A stretch of 23,051 bases of DNA from JBGSOV01 sp964558715 (lineage in GTDB: Bacteria; Patescibacteriota; Gracilibacteria; CAIRYL01; GCA-016699755), in NCBI GenBank assembly GCA_964558715.1, contig CAZLFD010000024.1, forward strand, positions 1 through 23,051, in the 5' to 3' direction. Shown piece by piece: positions 1-9,700 of the stretch. A program made the translations under genes and the position numbers. Numbering within the stretch: the first letter of the stretch is position 1; every line of letters begins with the position of its first letter. A model generated the notes under the pieces. The model was not told the origin of the DNA, did no database searches, and was given only the letters and a program-made list of their open reading frames with translations.

Positions 1-483
1 TTTAGTACACTTCTTTTAATTATTGTTCAACTTATTTGTGCAACAAGACCATCTGTACCAGAAATCATGAACGCTTAATCGGAGCCACCATAGACAGGAT
101 GATTTCCCATGAACGTGGCAGCATAGTTCGAGATGCATGACTACAGATTCCTCAGGTGATATTGGATAAATTTATTGTAATGCCAATCATATTCATGAGA
201 TTTTAATCATCGAAAATAAAACGCACCGAACGGATGTTGGAGCACCCTTTTATGGATGCCCAAGAAAAAAAAGGCGACCACAAGCGTCGCCCACACACTC
301 GGGCAAATCGTTGGCGCTTTTAAATCGACAGCAACAAGCGCATACATTTCAGGTGTCAAAAATGGGCAATTCCTGCCTTTCGACAAATCAATTTCGCAAC
401 GAAATCGTTATGAACATGTCATCCGCAACGAGAAATTACTCAATAAGATTCGCGAGTTTGTCGCTTTCAATCCGCAAAAATAA
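1..483 (+). pseudogene. Degraded REP-associated tyrosine (Y1) transposase, 5' end outside the window
   Basis: Piecewise translation recovers most of a RAYT/IS200-like Y1 transposase (COG1943 type). One frame from about base 42 gives TICTRNHERLIGATIDRMI and then SIVRDA followed by an in-frame TGA near 160. The same frame resumes with IPQVILDKFIVMP. At 180-190 one base is missing from the codons of the expected MPNHIH metal-binding motif, so the HUH histidines are only recovered after shifting frame. A second shift lies in the A-run near 257-266. The C-terminal third then reads GQIVGAFKSTATSAYISGVK and YEHVIRNEKLLNKIREFV, a family signature. With at least one nonsense and two frameshift lesions it cannot make an active enzyme. 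The family normally mobilises REP-type palindromes, and such repeats occur elsewhere in this window. Confidence 0.85.
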
Positions 484-603
484 AAGCAGGATGTAATGTA
501 TAGTTAATGATCATCGTCTGAGAGAGGGTTAAAAATTTTCGCGAGCATTCCAAGCCGAAAGCATTCTTTCGTGGCACTTTAGTCAGAAGAAATCGAGTCG
601 GAA

Positions 604-732
604 ATGAATGTCGTAGGTTGGTTTAAAATCCCTATGACCGATATGAATCGTGCTGCAACATTGCAGAAATCCGTTCCTGGTTTCAGATTAAAAACCCACA
701 AGATTCCTCGATTCTTTCTAAATTGTGCTTAA
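604..732 (+). pseudogene. Truncated glyoxalase/VOC-family remnant
   Basis: A 42-codon frame begins MNVVGWFKIPMTDMNRA and continues to GFRLKTHKI. This matches the N-terminal beta strand and helix of VOC (glyoxalase/bleomycin resistance/dioxygenase) proteins, whose members typically start M-N-x-V-G-W-F-E-I-P-V-x-D-M-D-R-A and continue FYexvFGfkLe. VOC proteins are about 115-130 residues, so roughly two thirds is missing. The expected FY after the first helix is changed to LQ. The reading frame stops at 732. I see no continuation in the other frames up to the next gene, so this is best read as a gene fragment. The flanks at 484-603 and 733-853 hold nothing else I can identify. Confidence 0.6.
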
Positions 733-853
733 CAAATATTGTGTGGTAGCATAGCAGAAAACTAAGTATTTGACTCTCTTCTTCGAAAAAAGGCTAAATT
801 GTATATACTATGATTCAAGTGATTTTTATGCTTGCATATTCTCTCATACAATC

Positions 854-1363
854 ATGTATATTAATTCCATTGCACTGCGCAAAAGCCCAATAGTTTTGTT
901 ATTCCGAATGGTATTAACAACACTTGTGGTTTATGTTGTCTTCTCGATATATTCATACTTTCTCTATCAGGGCTCAACAGTAATAACGGGGTCTGTTTTT
1001 CTAGGAAAATCACTCTTTGTATTTTTGAGTGTAGGAATAGAGGCTATTACAATGTACCTATTAGTATTGCAGTGGTCGTGTAATTGGTACGAGATATTTG
1101 ACAAAGAGGTCATTCTCAGGAAAGGATTATTATGGAAAAGACGGCGTTCATACTCTCTTAAAAATACGCAATCAATTCATGTTGAACAAAGCCCTCTGGG
1201 TAGTGTTTTCAATTATGGATCATTAATACTCCACAACCCTCTTTCTAAAGAGGATATTGTTCTTAAGCACATTCCTGATGTTCAAAAATATGCAAACTTA
1301 CTGCGTACCATAGTAGATCAAGAATTGAATACTCAAGATAGTATAATACTAAAACCATCTTAA
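854..1363 (+). CDS. Membrane-anchored bacterial PH-domain (bPH2/YdbS-like) protein
   Basis: The product is 169 residues from ATG 854. An in-frame TTG at 770 would add 28 residues of non-membrane sequence and is less likely, because a TATACT -10-like element lies at 804-809, inside that extension. Two hydrophobic helices come first (about residues 13-38 and 48-75). A small beta-rich domain follows with the YEIFDKEVILRKGLLWKRR pattern and then VEQSPLGSVFNYGSLIL, the usual signature of the bPH2 family. Such proteins sit in the cytoplasmic membrane with a cytosolic PH-like fold. Their biochemical role is mostly unknown. The gene is visibly more AT-rich than the core genes to its right and lies beside two pseudogenes, suggesting accessory origin. 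It converges on the SDR gene. Confidence 0.7.
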   Translation: MYINSIALRKSPIVLLFRMVLTTLVVYVVFSIYSYFLYQGSTVITGSVFLGKSLFVFLSVGIEAITMYLLVLQWSCNWYEIFDKEVILRKGLLWKRRRSYSLKNTQSIHVEQSPLGSVFNYGSLILHNPLSKEDIVLKHIPDVQKYANLLRTIVDQELNTQDSIILKPS

Positions 1364-1492
1364 AATAACTTTCAATTTTTATTGTGATCTCACAAGAACC
1401 TTAGTCGGACTACGTGATATATACGTATTGCAATATAGGGACAACAAAAGTAAAAATTATGAACCGGTGACAAGTTGGCAAAGTGGTCAGGC

Positions 1493-1510
1493 CACCAACT
1501 GATATTGGTG
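1493..1510. repeat. Short hairpin between convergent genes
   Basis: CACCAA and TTGGTG flank the 6-nt loop CTGATA. A competing GTGG/CCAC hairpin overlaps its left arm. No T-run follows on either strand, so a rho-independent terminator is not supported. It lies in the 215-bp gap between the PH-domain gene and the SDR gene, where I see no gene. Confidence 0.3.
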
Positions 1511-1581
1511 AACACGGGTTTATTTGCATGGTTCACGACAGCGAAGCAATCGCATCGATTTGCATTCGATGCCGTGAGAAA

Positions 1582-2283
1582 TTACGCCACCACAAAGTTT
1601 CGACCGCCATCAGCTGTAATGATTTCTCCTGTAATAAAACCCGCTTTCTCGGAAGCAAGAAAAGAGATTACTTCGGCAATCTCTGCTGGTTTTGCATATT
1701 TATTGAGCGGCGTCTTAGCCGCTTCTGCATCCAAGCGATCTTGCATGCCTTCGTGCATACCGGTTTTGGTAAACCCCGGAGCAACAGCGTTTACCCGGCA
1801 ATCGGGCGCGTATTCTCTTGCAAGCGAAACTGTGAGATTGTGGACACCAGCTTTACTCGCCGCATAATCGGCACTGCGAGCGCAGTGCTGCAATCCTTGT
1901 ATCGAACCGACATTGACGATACTCGTCGCACCTTTTTCGCGAGCGAGCGTAGAGCAGAGAAAAAGGGAAACAAGATTGATTTCCAAGGTTTTCCGAAAGT
2001 TTTCGGTAGTTACCGGTTTGCTGCGGGTAACGATTCCGGCAGCATTCACCAGCAGATCAAGGGAATCAATCTTCTCGAACATGGCACGGACTGCAGATTG
2101 ATTGGCAAAATCGGCAATAAGCTTTTCCGCTTTTCCACCGGCAGACTCGATCTCATCAATAATGGAAAAATCACTCTCTGCCGAACTCCCATGGCAATAG
2201 ACAACAAATCCCTCCCGAGCGAGTTGTAAAGCCGTAGCACGGCCAATTCCACTCGTCGCTCCGGTAATAAGTGCAAACTTCAT
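1582..2283 (-). CDS. SDR-family NAD(P)-dependent oxidoreductase, FabG-like
   Basis: This is a 233-residue classical short-chain dehydrogenase/reductase. The Rossmann dinucleotide motif TGxxxGIG is at residues 7-14, NAAG at 80-83, and the catalytic tetrad is N103, S127, Y140 and K144 (YAASK). The C-terminal ADGG at about 224-227 is typical of 3-oxoacyl-ACP reductase-like members. The length matches the family (about 235-250). Substrate cannot be read from sequence; FabG-type 3-oxoacyl-ACP reduction is one option, but many patescibacteria lack fatty-acid synthesis and keep orphan SDRs. The start is three bases after the stop of the NDK gene, so the two are almost certainly co-transcribed and translationally coupled. 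There is no Shine-Dalgarno before the ATG. Confidence 0.88.
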   Translation of the reverse strand: MKFALITGATSGIGRATALQLAREGFVVYCHGSSAESDFSIIDEIESAGGKAEKLIADFANQSAVRAMFEKIDSLDLLVNAAGIVTRSKPVTTENFRKTLEINLVSLFLCSTLAREKGATSIVNVGSIQGLQHCARSADYAASKAGVHNLTVSLAREYAPDCRVNAVAPGFTKTGMHEGMQDRLDAEAAKTPLNKYAKPAEIAEVISFLASEKAGFITGEIITADGGRNFVVA

Positions 2284-2286
2284 GGC

Positions 2287-2760
2287 TTATGCAGCAGGGG
2301 TTTTTTCGTCTTCGGTGTAGAGGTGCAGGTATTCACCCTTGTCATACTCAAACAATTCTTCGGGCTTAAAAAAGCGCTCGGTTTCTTCTTTGGCGGCTTC
2401 TGGCGAATCGGATGCATGGACCACGTTGTATTGGATGCTCATCGAGAGGTCACCGCGGATTGTGCCCACATCAGCCTCGCGCGCATTGGTGGCGCCGGCA
2501 AGTAAACGGACGACGTCGATGGCGGATTTTCCTTCCCAGCACATCGCTACAATAGGTGTGCTTTTCATGAATCGTCGCATCCCGACAAAAAATGGCTTAT
2601 CGGCAACATGCGCATAGTGTTCTTCGAGGATGTCATCACCCAAGGCGAGCATCTTCATGCCAATGAGCTTAAGTCCTTTGCGTTCAAAACGATCAGTGAT
2701 ATTGCCGATCAGTCCGCGTTGGATAGCGTCTGGTTTAATAAGGACAAGTGTTCGTTGCAT
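2287..2760 (-). CDS. ndk: Nucleoside diphosphate kinase
   Basis: The 157-residue protein starts MQRTLVLIKPDAIQRGLIG, the canonical NDK N-terminus with K9 binding phosphate. The active-site region NVVHASDS places the phosphorylated histidine at H115 (most NDKs read NxxHGSD, so the G to A change is mild). The enzyme transfers gamma-phosphate between NTPs and NDPs in the cytosol. The open frame extends 45 codons upstream, but that extension has no NDK similarity and would run across the promoter, so ATG 2758-2760 is chosen. It is the first gene of an operon with the SDR downstream. The C-terminal tail EDEKTPAA extends a little beyond the usual end. Confidence 0.96.
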   Translation of the reverse strand: MQRTLVLIKPDAIQRGLIGNITDRFERKGLKLIGMKMLALGDDILEEHYAHVADKPFFVGMRRFMKSTPIVAMCWEGKSAIDVVRLLAGATNAREADVGTIRGDLSMSIQYNVVHASDSPEAAKEETERFFKPEELFEYDKGEYLHLYTEDEKTPAA

Positions 2761-2783
2761 AAGCGGGAAAAATTTCTCATCGG

Positions 2784-2812
2784 ATTGTAAAAGTATTTTT
2801 AAGCAATAGCAA
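2784..2812 (-). promoter_or_regulatory. Predicted sigma70-type promoter for ndk-SDR
   Basis: On the minus strand, TTGCTA (2812-2807) and TACAAT (2789-2784) are separated by 17 bp. Transcription would begin near 2777, about 17 nt before the ndk ATG. The leader has no Shine-Dalgarno. Confidence 0.6.
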
Positions 2813-2817
2813 GAACG

Positions 2818-2847
2818 TTTACAATTGAACGTGTTTTTCTGTAGAGT
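2818..2847 (+). promoter_or_regulatory. Predicted promoter for the TPR/alpha-2-macroglobulin operon
   Basis: TTTACA (2818-2823) and TAGAGT (2842-2847) have an 18-bp spacer. The expected start point, about 2853-2855, coincides with the GTG start codon at 2854, so the mRNA may be leaderless or nearly so. It is back to back with the ndk promoter. Confidence 0.4.
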
Positions 2848-2853
2848 TGCGAA

Positions 2854-3687
2854 GTGAAAAAAATATGGCAAAGTTTTTTTCGGCAGTCGTTTCATATCCT
2901 CATTATCTGCATTATTGCCGTCGGTGCGTATAATGTGGTTGAGTCGCCATCGGTCGCTGATGCTCCGGCATATATGGATGGTGAAGCGGCACTATTTGCC
3001 CTGAACGCACGCGGAATAAAAGCTTACGAGGAAAGTGATTACGCCGAAGCCAACCGACTGTTTGAGCAAGGGCTTGGTTTAAGTATGACCCGCGATGAAC
3101 GCGCCACAACACACATCAATTTGGCGCATAGCTTTCGGGAGATGGGGAACGCACAAAAATCCATCGAACATTTCAAGCAAGCGCTAATCTATCTTCACTC
3201 ACAAAGTGCCGATGCCGCAGCTGTGCGCGGCCACTTGGCGTGGATCGCGGACGATTTGGAGGAAGCCGTGCTTCAATTCGAATCGGCGCTCGTGCAAGAG
3301 CCGCAGAATCAAATCGCCAACAATGCTCTTGGTACGCTATATTTAGGCGATGACATGCATAACGTGTGGGATTTCGAGCGCGCCAAAATATTTAATGAAT
3401 TGGTATCTGACTCGCCCATAGCGCGAAAAAATCTCGCGAAGACACATTTTGAGCTCGGTGAATTTGCAGTTGCTCATGAGTTGTATCATGATATTTCTCA
3501 CAATGACCCGTACGATGCCGAAGCGGCATTTATGTTGGGCATGATCGACATATTACAGTTTAAAGATGTTGAAGCAGCTATCACGCAATTAGAAAAAGCT
3601 GCCGCGCTCGATGCAGAATATCGCAGTGCTCTCGAACAAGTCGTTATCTATTCACGCACTAGCGAAAATCTTGCTTTGAGCCGTTAA
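2854..3687 (+). CDS. Membrane-anchored TPR-repeat protein
   Basis: The 277-residue product starts at GTG 2854. Residues 1-10 are basic, residues 11-31 form one hydrophobic helix (FHILIICIIAVGAYNVV) that acts as an uncleaved anchor or signal, and the rest is helical and hydrophilic. TPR-like units are visible around residues 50-80 (ARGIKAYEESDYAEANRLFE), 85-115 (HINLAHSFREMGNAQKSIEHF), 125-150, 190-215 and 225-255. TPR proteins act as protein-binding scaffolds. Only 34 bp separate its stop from the alpha-2-macroglobulin start, so the two probably form an operon, and the TPR part may act with the macroglobulin at the cell surface (inference). No Shine-Dalgarno is present. Confidence 0.8.
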   Translation: MKKIWQSFFRQSFHILIICIIAVGAYNVVESPSVADAPAYMDGEAALFALNARGIKAYEESDYAEANRLFEQGLGLSMTRDERATTHINLAHSFREMGNAQKSIEHFKQALIYLHSQSADAAAVRGHLAWIADDLEEAVLQFESALVQEPQNQIANNALGTLYLGDDMHNVWDFERAKIFNELVSDSPIARKNLAKTHFELGEFAVAHELYHDISHNDPYDAEAAFMLGMIDILQFKDVEAAITQLEKAAALDAEYRSALEQVVIYSRTSENLALSR

Positions 3688-3721
3688 AAACCGTAATCTG
3701 TGGATAATTTCTGAACAAAAA

Positions 3722-6700
3722 ATGTTGGTTCGACAAGATTTTTTGGCAACGTTCTTTCAAAAGGGATTTGTTGTCGCTCTCTTTTTGTGCGCATCACTAC
3801 TTTCCGGCTGTCAGCAGAGTGATCCAGAGCCGAGTGATTCACCATTGCCGACACTTTCGGCAGAAAATTTTGCACCCATAGGTGGCGGAGAAATCGAGGA
3901 TTTAGATGCCCTGCCGCAAACCCATGCAGTTGCCGAGTTAGCAGGGATTTCAATGAGCACCCTGCCAAACAAAACTAATAGCATCGGTTCAGAGGCGCCA
4001 ATCGAAATCACCTTTGACAAGCCGATGGATAGGAAATCTGTGGAGACCGCCCTCGTTATCGAGCCTGCGGTGCCAGGCGAGCTCATCTGGCAAGCGAACA
4101 CGGCCTCATTCCGCCCAGAGCAACCATACACCGCAGGTCAGACCTACCGCGTATCTCTCGGCTCGAATGCGCTCGATGCCGAAGGGAACAATTTACCCGA
4201 GCAGTTCGAGCGCACTTTTACCGTGGATGACGAATTGCAGATATTAGCGATCGTGCCGCGCGACCAAGAGGTATCTACCGATACCGACATCAGTATTATT
4301 TTTAATCAGCCGATTGCCGAGCTAAGTACGATCGATGAACTGGCAGAGGTCGATTTTGGTATTGAAGTGAGCCCACAATTTCCATTTCGATATCGCCTGG
4401 CGGGCACGAGTACGTTGCAGATTCAGGGGCAAATGCCGGCAGATGGTTTTAACGATGGCATTACCCTGACCGAAGCGGAGGATGTAGAACACCGCCTGCC
4501 GCGTAGCAGCCAATTGCGCTTTACCATTCCGGCAGATTTTACCGCGCTAAACGGTTCGACACTCGGAGAAGCAATCAGCTTTACCGTTAATACACCGCGA
4601 ATCGAACTGCATTCGACCTTTCTGCCGAACAACATCTCACCGTTCTCCTTTCAGACACTCAGCTTTTCGCAACCAGTACGGATTACAGATGTTGTAGCGG
4701 CCACAGCAATCACGTCAGCTTCTGACACCCCTGTAGAAGTGGAGTTCAACTATGCCGTGCGCCAAGATGGCAGTGAAGACCGAACCAGGGTAACGATGAT
4801 GCCGCTCAGCGGTTTTTGGGGATATGGTGAGCAATATCAAGTCTCGGTCGCAAGCGACATTACCGGTGCAGAAGGAAACCTGAGTACCGAGACTAGAATG
4901 AAGCATGGTTTTTCGACACGGCCGATTGCGCTTATCGCCTCGCCACAAGCGGACGAAGTAGGGCCTAATGACGATATTATTGTCAAGCTCGATCAGCCAC
5001 CTGTTTCACTTGCTGGTTTACGCCAAGCGTTGGCAATCTCTGAAATACCGAGTTTTGAAGTGGCATACGTGCAGATCTGTAAAGACCCGCTACAGCGCAA
5101 CCCGAAGTATTTTGACACCTGTGAAAAAGTTGACGATAGGCGCCGTGTGCGCATCAGCTTTGCTGAGCCGCTTGAAAACGAAAAAACATATGCGATTGAG
5201 ATCGCCGCTGGGCTCCCGCTCGTTATCGAAGAGTACGACTCGCTTTACCAAGACGGAGTAGGAAGAGTAAGAAGCAATGGAGAAACGAGTGGCATCAGCT
5301 CTGAATGGCTTGGCAAACGTTGGCAAACGCCAGAGGCAATAAATCTGCCTTTTACCGTAGTGCCAAAACCACAAGTCATTGGCTTCGAGGGAAAAAACAG
5401 CAACTACCGGGAATTCTGTTTTTATACCAACGTTCCATTCGCTGCCGAGAGCGTCGAAGAGTTTTTTATGACTGAGCCTGCGATACCAAATCTGGATATG
5501 CTTCATGTAAATATCGGCAAAGTGCCCGGACAGATCGTTGATCATGGAGATGATGTGTATTATGGCTGCAATATACCGGGGCACGAAAAACAGGATTACA
5601 TTCATATTCAAACCGGTCTCGATTTCGAAGCAGAATATGCACTTACGATTCCTGCGGGAACAAAAGATGCGTACGGGCAAGAGCTATCTACCGATTATGT
5701 AGTAGAGCATGTGACTGGCGCATTGAACGATGAAGACATCCAGGTCTCAAATGTTTCGGAATACATGGCGATTACTCCAATAAAGGGCATGCCGAAAGCG
5801 GTCTTTCGCACCATGAATCTGCCGGGTGATTTGCAGATCGATATCTGCCGCCTCGATATCCGCGACATCATCCGCAGACAAAACGAGCTTTATAAGAACT
5901 ACAACGACGCCAAGTGGATTCCAGATGCGAATACTTGCGATGACTTCCGTCAGATATCCATTTCGACCGTAGATGACCCCTGGCAAGAACAATTTCTCGA
6001 AGTGCCACTGAAAGAAGTCTATGGTGATGATTTTGGCTTTGGCACCTATATCGTCGCCGCGCATCACCCGCGCGTTCAAGATACAGTTTGGAATCGTTCG
6101 AAAGAAGCGTCGGTAACCCGCTACACGCCTTCCATATTGCAAGTGACTGATATCGCCCTCATCACAAAAACAGATAGCAATCAGGTGACCGCATGGGCTA
6201 GCCGCATGAGTGATGGACGCAGCATCGGGGATGTAGAAATCGTCGCAGCTGGCATGGAATATGCCGTCTTTGGAAAAACGGTAAAATTGAGTGACCAATC
6301 ACTCGGCAAGACTGATGCAGGCGGATTGCTGCAGGCGGAGCTACAAGAGACGACCAAGCCGTATTCGTATCTCTTTGCCATTGCGCCCGATGGCGACATG
6401 GTGATGCTCGAAAGCTACGGCAATCAGCGTTTTTCGCGAGAAGAATCTTGGCTTAAAGCCTACATTTTTACCGATCGCCCTATTTACCGGCCAGGAGATA
6501 CTGTGAATGGCAAGGCGACTTTTGCCTATGATGAAGATGCTGTATTCGAGCCTGCCGCTGAGCGAGAATTTGTCCTATCGGCGTACGACCGAAAACAGCA
6601 GATGATTGTAGAAGATATTGCGTTTAGAACGAATGCACTCGGCTCTACAGAGTTTAATTTTGTGCTTCCGGCAGATGTTTCGCTTGGTGATGTGCAGCTA

Positions 6701-9700
6701 CACTTTTGCGTCTCCGCTGAGGCGGGGCCATGCTTTTTTGAGTCATTCACAGTCGAAGAATACAAAAAACCGGAATTCGAAACGGATGTTACGGCTGGGC
6801 AAGAAGATTATTTTGCGGATGACGAAGCAGAGATTACAGTAACAGCCGAATACTTTTTTGGCTTGCCGGTTGCGGATGGGGCTGTGCGGTATTCGCTGAA
6901 GCGCGACCGCTATGTGTACGACCGATACACCGCCGAAAGCGGGTATCGCTTTGCTGAAGGCGAGGACTTTTTTCCATGGACGCTCTACCGACGAGGCGGT
7001 ATATGGCCACCATATCGGCAAACAGAGTATTTGAAAGACGAATCGGCAACGCTTGATGCTGAAGGAACGGCGAACTTTACCGAAAGCATCGACCTGCCTT
7101 CGAATGCAGAAAATAAGACAGATATTGAAGACCCCCATGCAATCCTTATTCCATTTGAGCCAGTGCGCCTTAGTCAAAAATACACCGCCGAGGTGACCGT
7201 TGCCGACCATAATGAAAATCCGATCTTTGGCTCCAATAGCTTTATTGCACTCGCAACTGATCGTTTTGTCGGCATCAAGACAGATGCATGGAGCACAAAA
7301 GCGGGGGATACGTTTACCATTCAGACAGTAGTTGCAGATGCAACAGGTGAAGCGCAAAGCGAAGAGACCGTGTCTCTTTCTATTATCCGCGAAGAACAGG
7401 TAAAAGACGAGACCGAGCAGACATCGTCACGATATGGTTACGATACCTATCATGTTGAGGAGGAAGTGCTTGACACGACCAAACTTACAACCAATGAAAC
7501 CGGAAAAGCGAGCTTTGAATTTACTCCCACGGCAGAGCAAACTGGGCGCCTAAAATTGGTAGCCGAAGTAACAGATAGCGTAGGCCGCCTCCATCGCTCT
7601 TCGACAACGCTCTTTGTGTACGACAGCTCGCCTAGTAACATCGATCCACAAGATGCCGCACGCATCGAACTTATTCCTGATAAAACGGAATATCAGGTGG
7701 GCGATGTAGCATCGATTACCGTTTTGAGCCCACTCGATAATGCCAAGACAAACTACTTTCTCTCGCAAGAGCGTCAGACGATGCATCAGGTTTCGCTCGT
7801 GCAGATCCCCTCTATTCCAGTACTTGATTTTCCAGTGACAGAAGAAATGATTCCCAACATGCATCTGTCGATTATCGGGCAAGAATTTGGCGATGACCCG
7901 CGTATGGCGAACGGCACGATTGAAATAGTGGTAAATACGGAACCAAAAGATATTGGGTTGACCGTAGCGACAGATGCAGAAAGTTATCAGCCGGGAGCAA
8001 CGGTCACGCTCGAAATCGAAGCGGCAAATGCCAGTAGTGAAGCCGAGGTGGCGATTGTGGTAGTCGATAAAGCGAATCTTGTATTACTCGAATCGAAGCG
8101 GCAGGCGATTATGGATTTCTTTTGGAGTAAGCGGCCAAATTTTGTGCAATCGGCAATGACCCTGTTAAAACTTGCGTCAAAGATCACGCTAGAAGAAACC
8201 GTGCAGCAAAAAGCGAGGAACATGGTCGGGCTGGGCGGTGGTGTGCAACAGGAAATTGTGCTAGAAAGCGTGCAGGCACCGATGATGGCGCGAGATGCCG
8301 GAATGGCTGATAAAGCCGCTTTTTCTGGAGAAGCAACTGATGATGGCGCTGCTGTAAAAACCCGCACCCAGTTTAAGGATACTGCGTTCTTTGAGGCCAT
8401 CGTACCGCTCACAAACCGGCAAGCGGAAGTGGCTTTTACTCTGCCAGATAATATTACCACCTGGGAAGTGCTTGCCATTGCGCATGATGACGAGTTTAAC
8501 GTAGGTGAAGCAACACAGTCGATTATCGCCAAACGCCCACTTTTACTGCGCCCGCAGGTGCCGCGTTTTGTGCGCTTTGGTGATGAAGTTGAAATCCGCG
8601 CCGATATTACGAACGATACGGAAGCAGACTTGGAAGCGATGGTCGCGCTCGCAGGCGTAAATATTGCTATTACAGACGATATGGAGTTCACTCTCGAAAT
8701 CGCTGCCGGCGAGACAGCAACAGCGGTTTGGACAGTTAGTACAGACGAAAGCGAAATCGGTACAGACGCCACATTCACCTTTACTGCCTCCAGTGATTCA
8801 TACGCCGATGCCATCGAGCAGACGATTCCTGTGCTCAGTTATGCCACTCCTGAAACAGTAGCCACTTCTGGAGTAACGACCGGCCTATCACACTATGAGA
8901 AGATCCGCCTGCCAGAGAGCGTTGTGCCAAACCTTGGCGGGCTGACGATATCAACGAGCGCGACATTGGCGAATTATCTGCACAGCGGATTAAATTCGAT
9001 TGTGGAATATCCATATGGTTCAAACGAGGTTTCAGCAAATAAACTACTCGCTTTGACGATCTATCGCCGCGCGATGCTGATTCCGAATTTTGATGGACAC
9101 CTGCCCGCACCCAAGCTGAAAGATGAATATGGCAATGAGATTTTGTACGACGAAGCAATGCGCCACCTGATTGACAATATCGAAAAAAATCAGCGTGCCG
9201 ATGGTGGCTGGGGATACTGGAAACAGTCGCGCGAAGCAAACTTCAGCCTTACGGCGCAAATTTTGGCTGCTCTCGCAGAACTCAAACAAGATGGAATTTC
9301 ATTCGACCCGAACACGGCCGAGCGTGCAACCGAATATCTGGTAGATTACATGGTGCAAAAACGCGATTTGGGAGAAAAAGGCGAGCTCGATACCACTGGT
9401 GAAGCCGATCAACGTACATTTGTATTGTGGACACTCACGCGCTTTGGTGCGGCAAGAAGTGAGATGAGCAGATTTATCGACGAACTCACCGAAAAGCGCG
9501 ATCTGCTTTCGACTGACGGCAAAATCAACTTCGTTTTGCTGTTACAGAACACGGCACAGCAAAGCGATGTAAAAGATGAAGTGTTTGCAGAGCTAACGGC
9601 ACTCCTTGAGGTCGATCCGCGCGGCATGTTCTTAAGCAGTGGGCAAAGTGGATATTACTGGAGTTATTCTCGCTCGACCGCCGAACAGCGCACAGCTCGC

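Noticed and set aside
154..165. In-frame TGA in the transposase remnant as evidence for UGA=Gly recoding
   Set aside because: The same gene also has frameshifts, and the methylase, endonuclease, hsp20 and 22055 genes end properly at TGA.
1382..1395. TTGTGA-TC-TCACAA as a CRP-type operator
   Set aside because: The two-base centre does not match CRP half-site spacing and it lies downstream of a gene between convergent genes.
1468..1545. tRNA-like stretch (TGGC/GCCA D-arm-like pairing and an anticodon-like CTGATAT)
   Set aside because: The anticodon stem does not pair at canonical length, there is no T-arm with GGTTCGA and no closing acceptor stem.
1483..2229. 248-codon plus-strand frame opposite the SDR gene
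   Set aside because: It is antisense to a clear SDR with all catalytic residues; its translation is Cys/Arg-rich and unrecognisable.
5090..8814. Long open frames on the minus strand inside the macroglobulin gene
   Set aside because: They are antisense shadows of a 2302-codon gene, with low-complexity or cysteine-rich translations and no family similarity.
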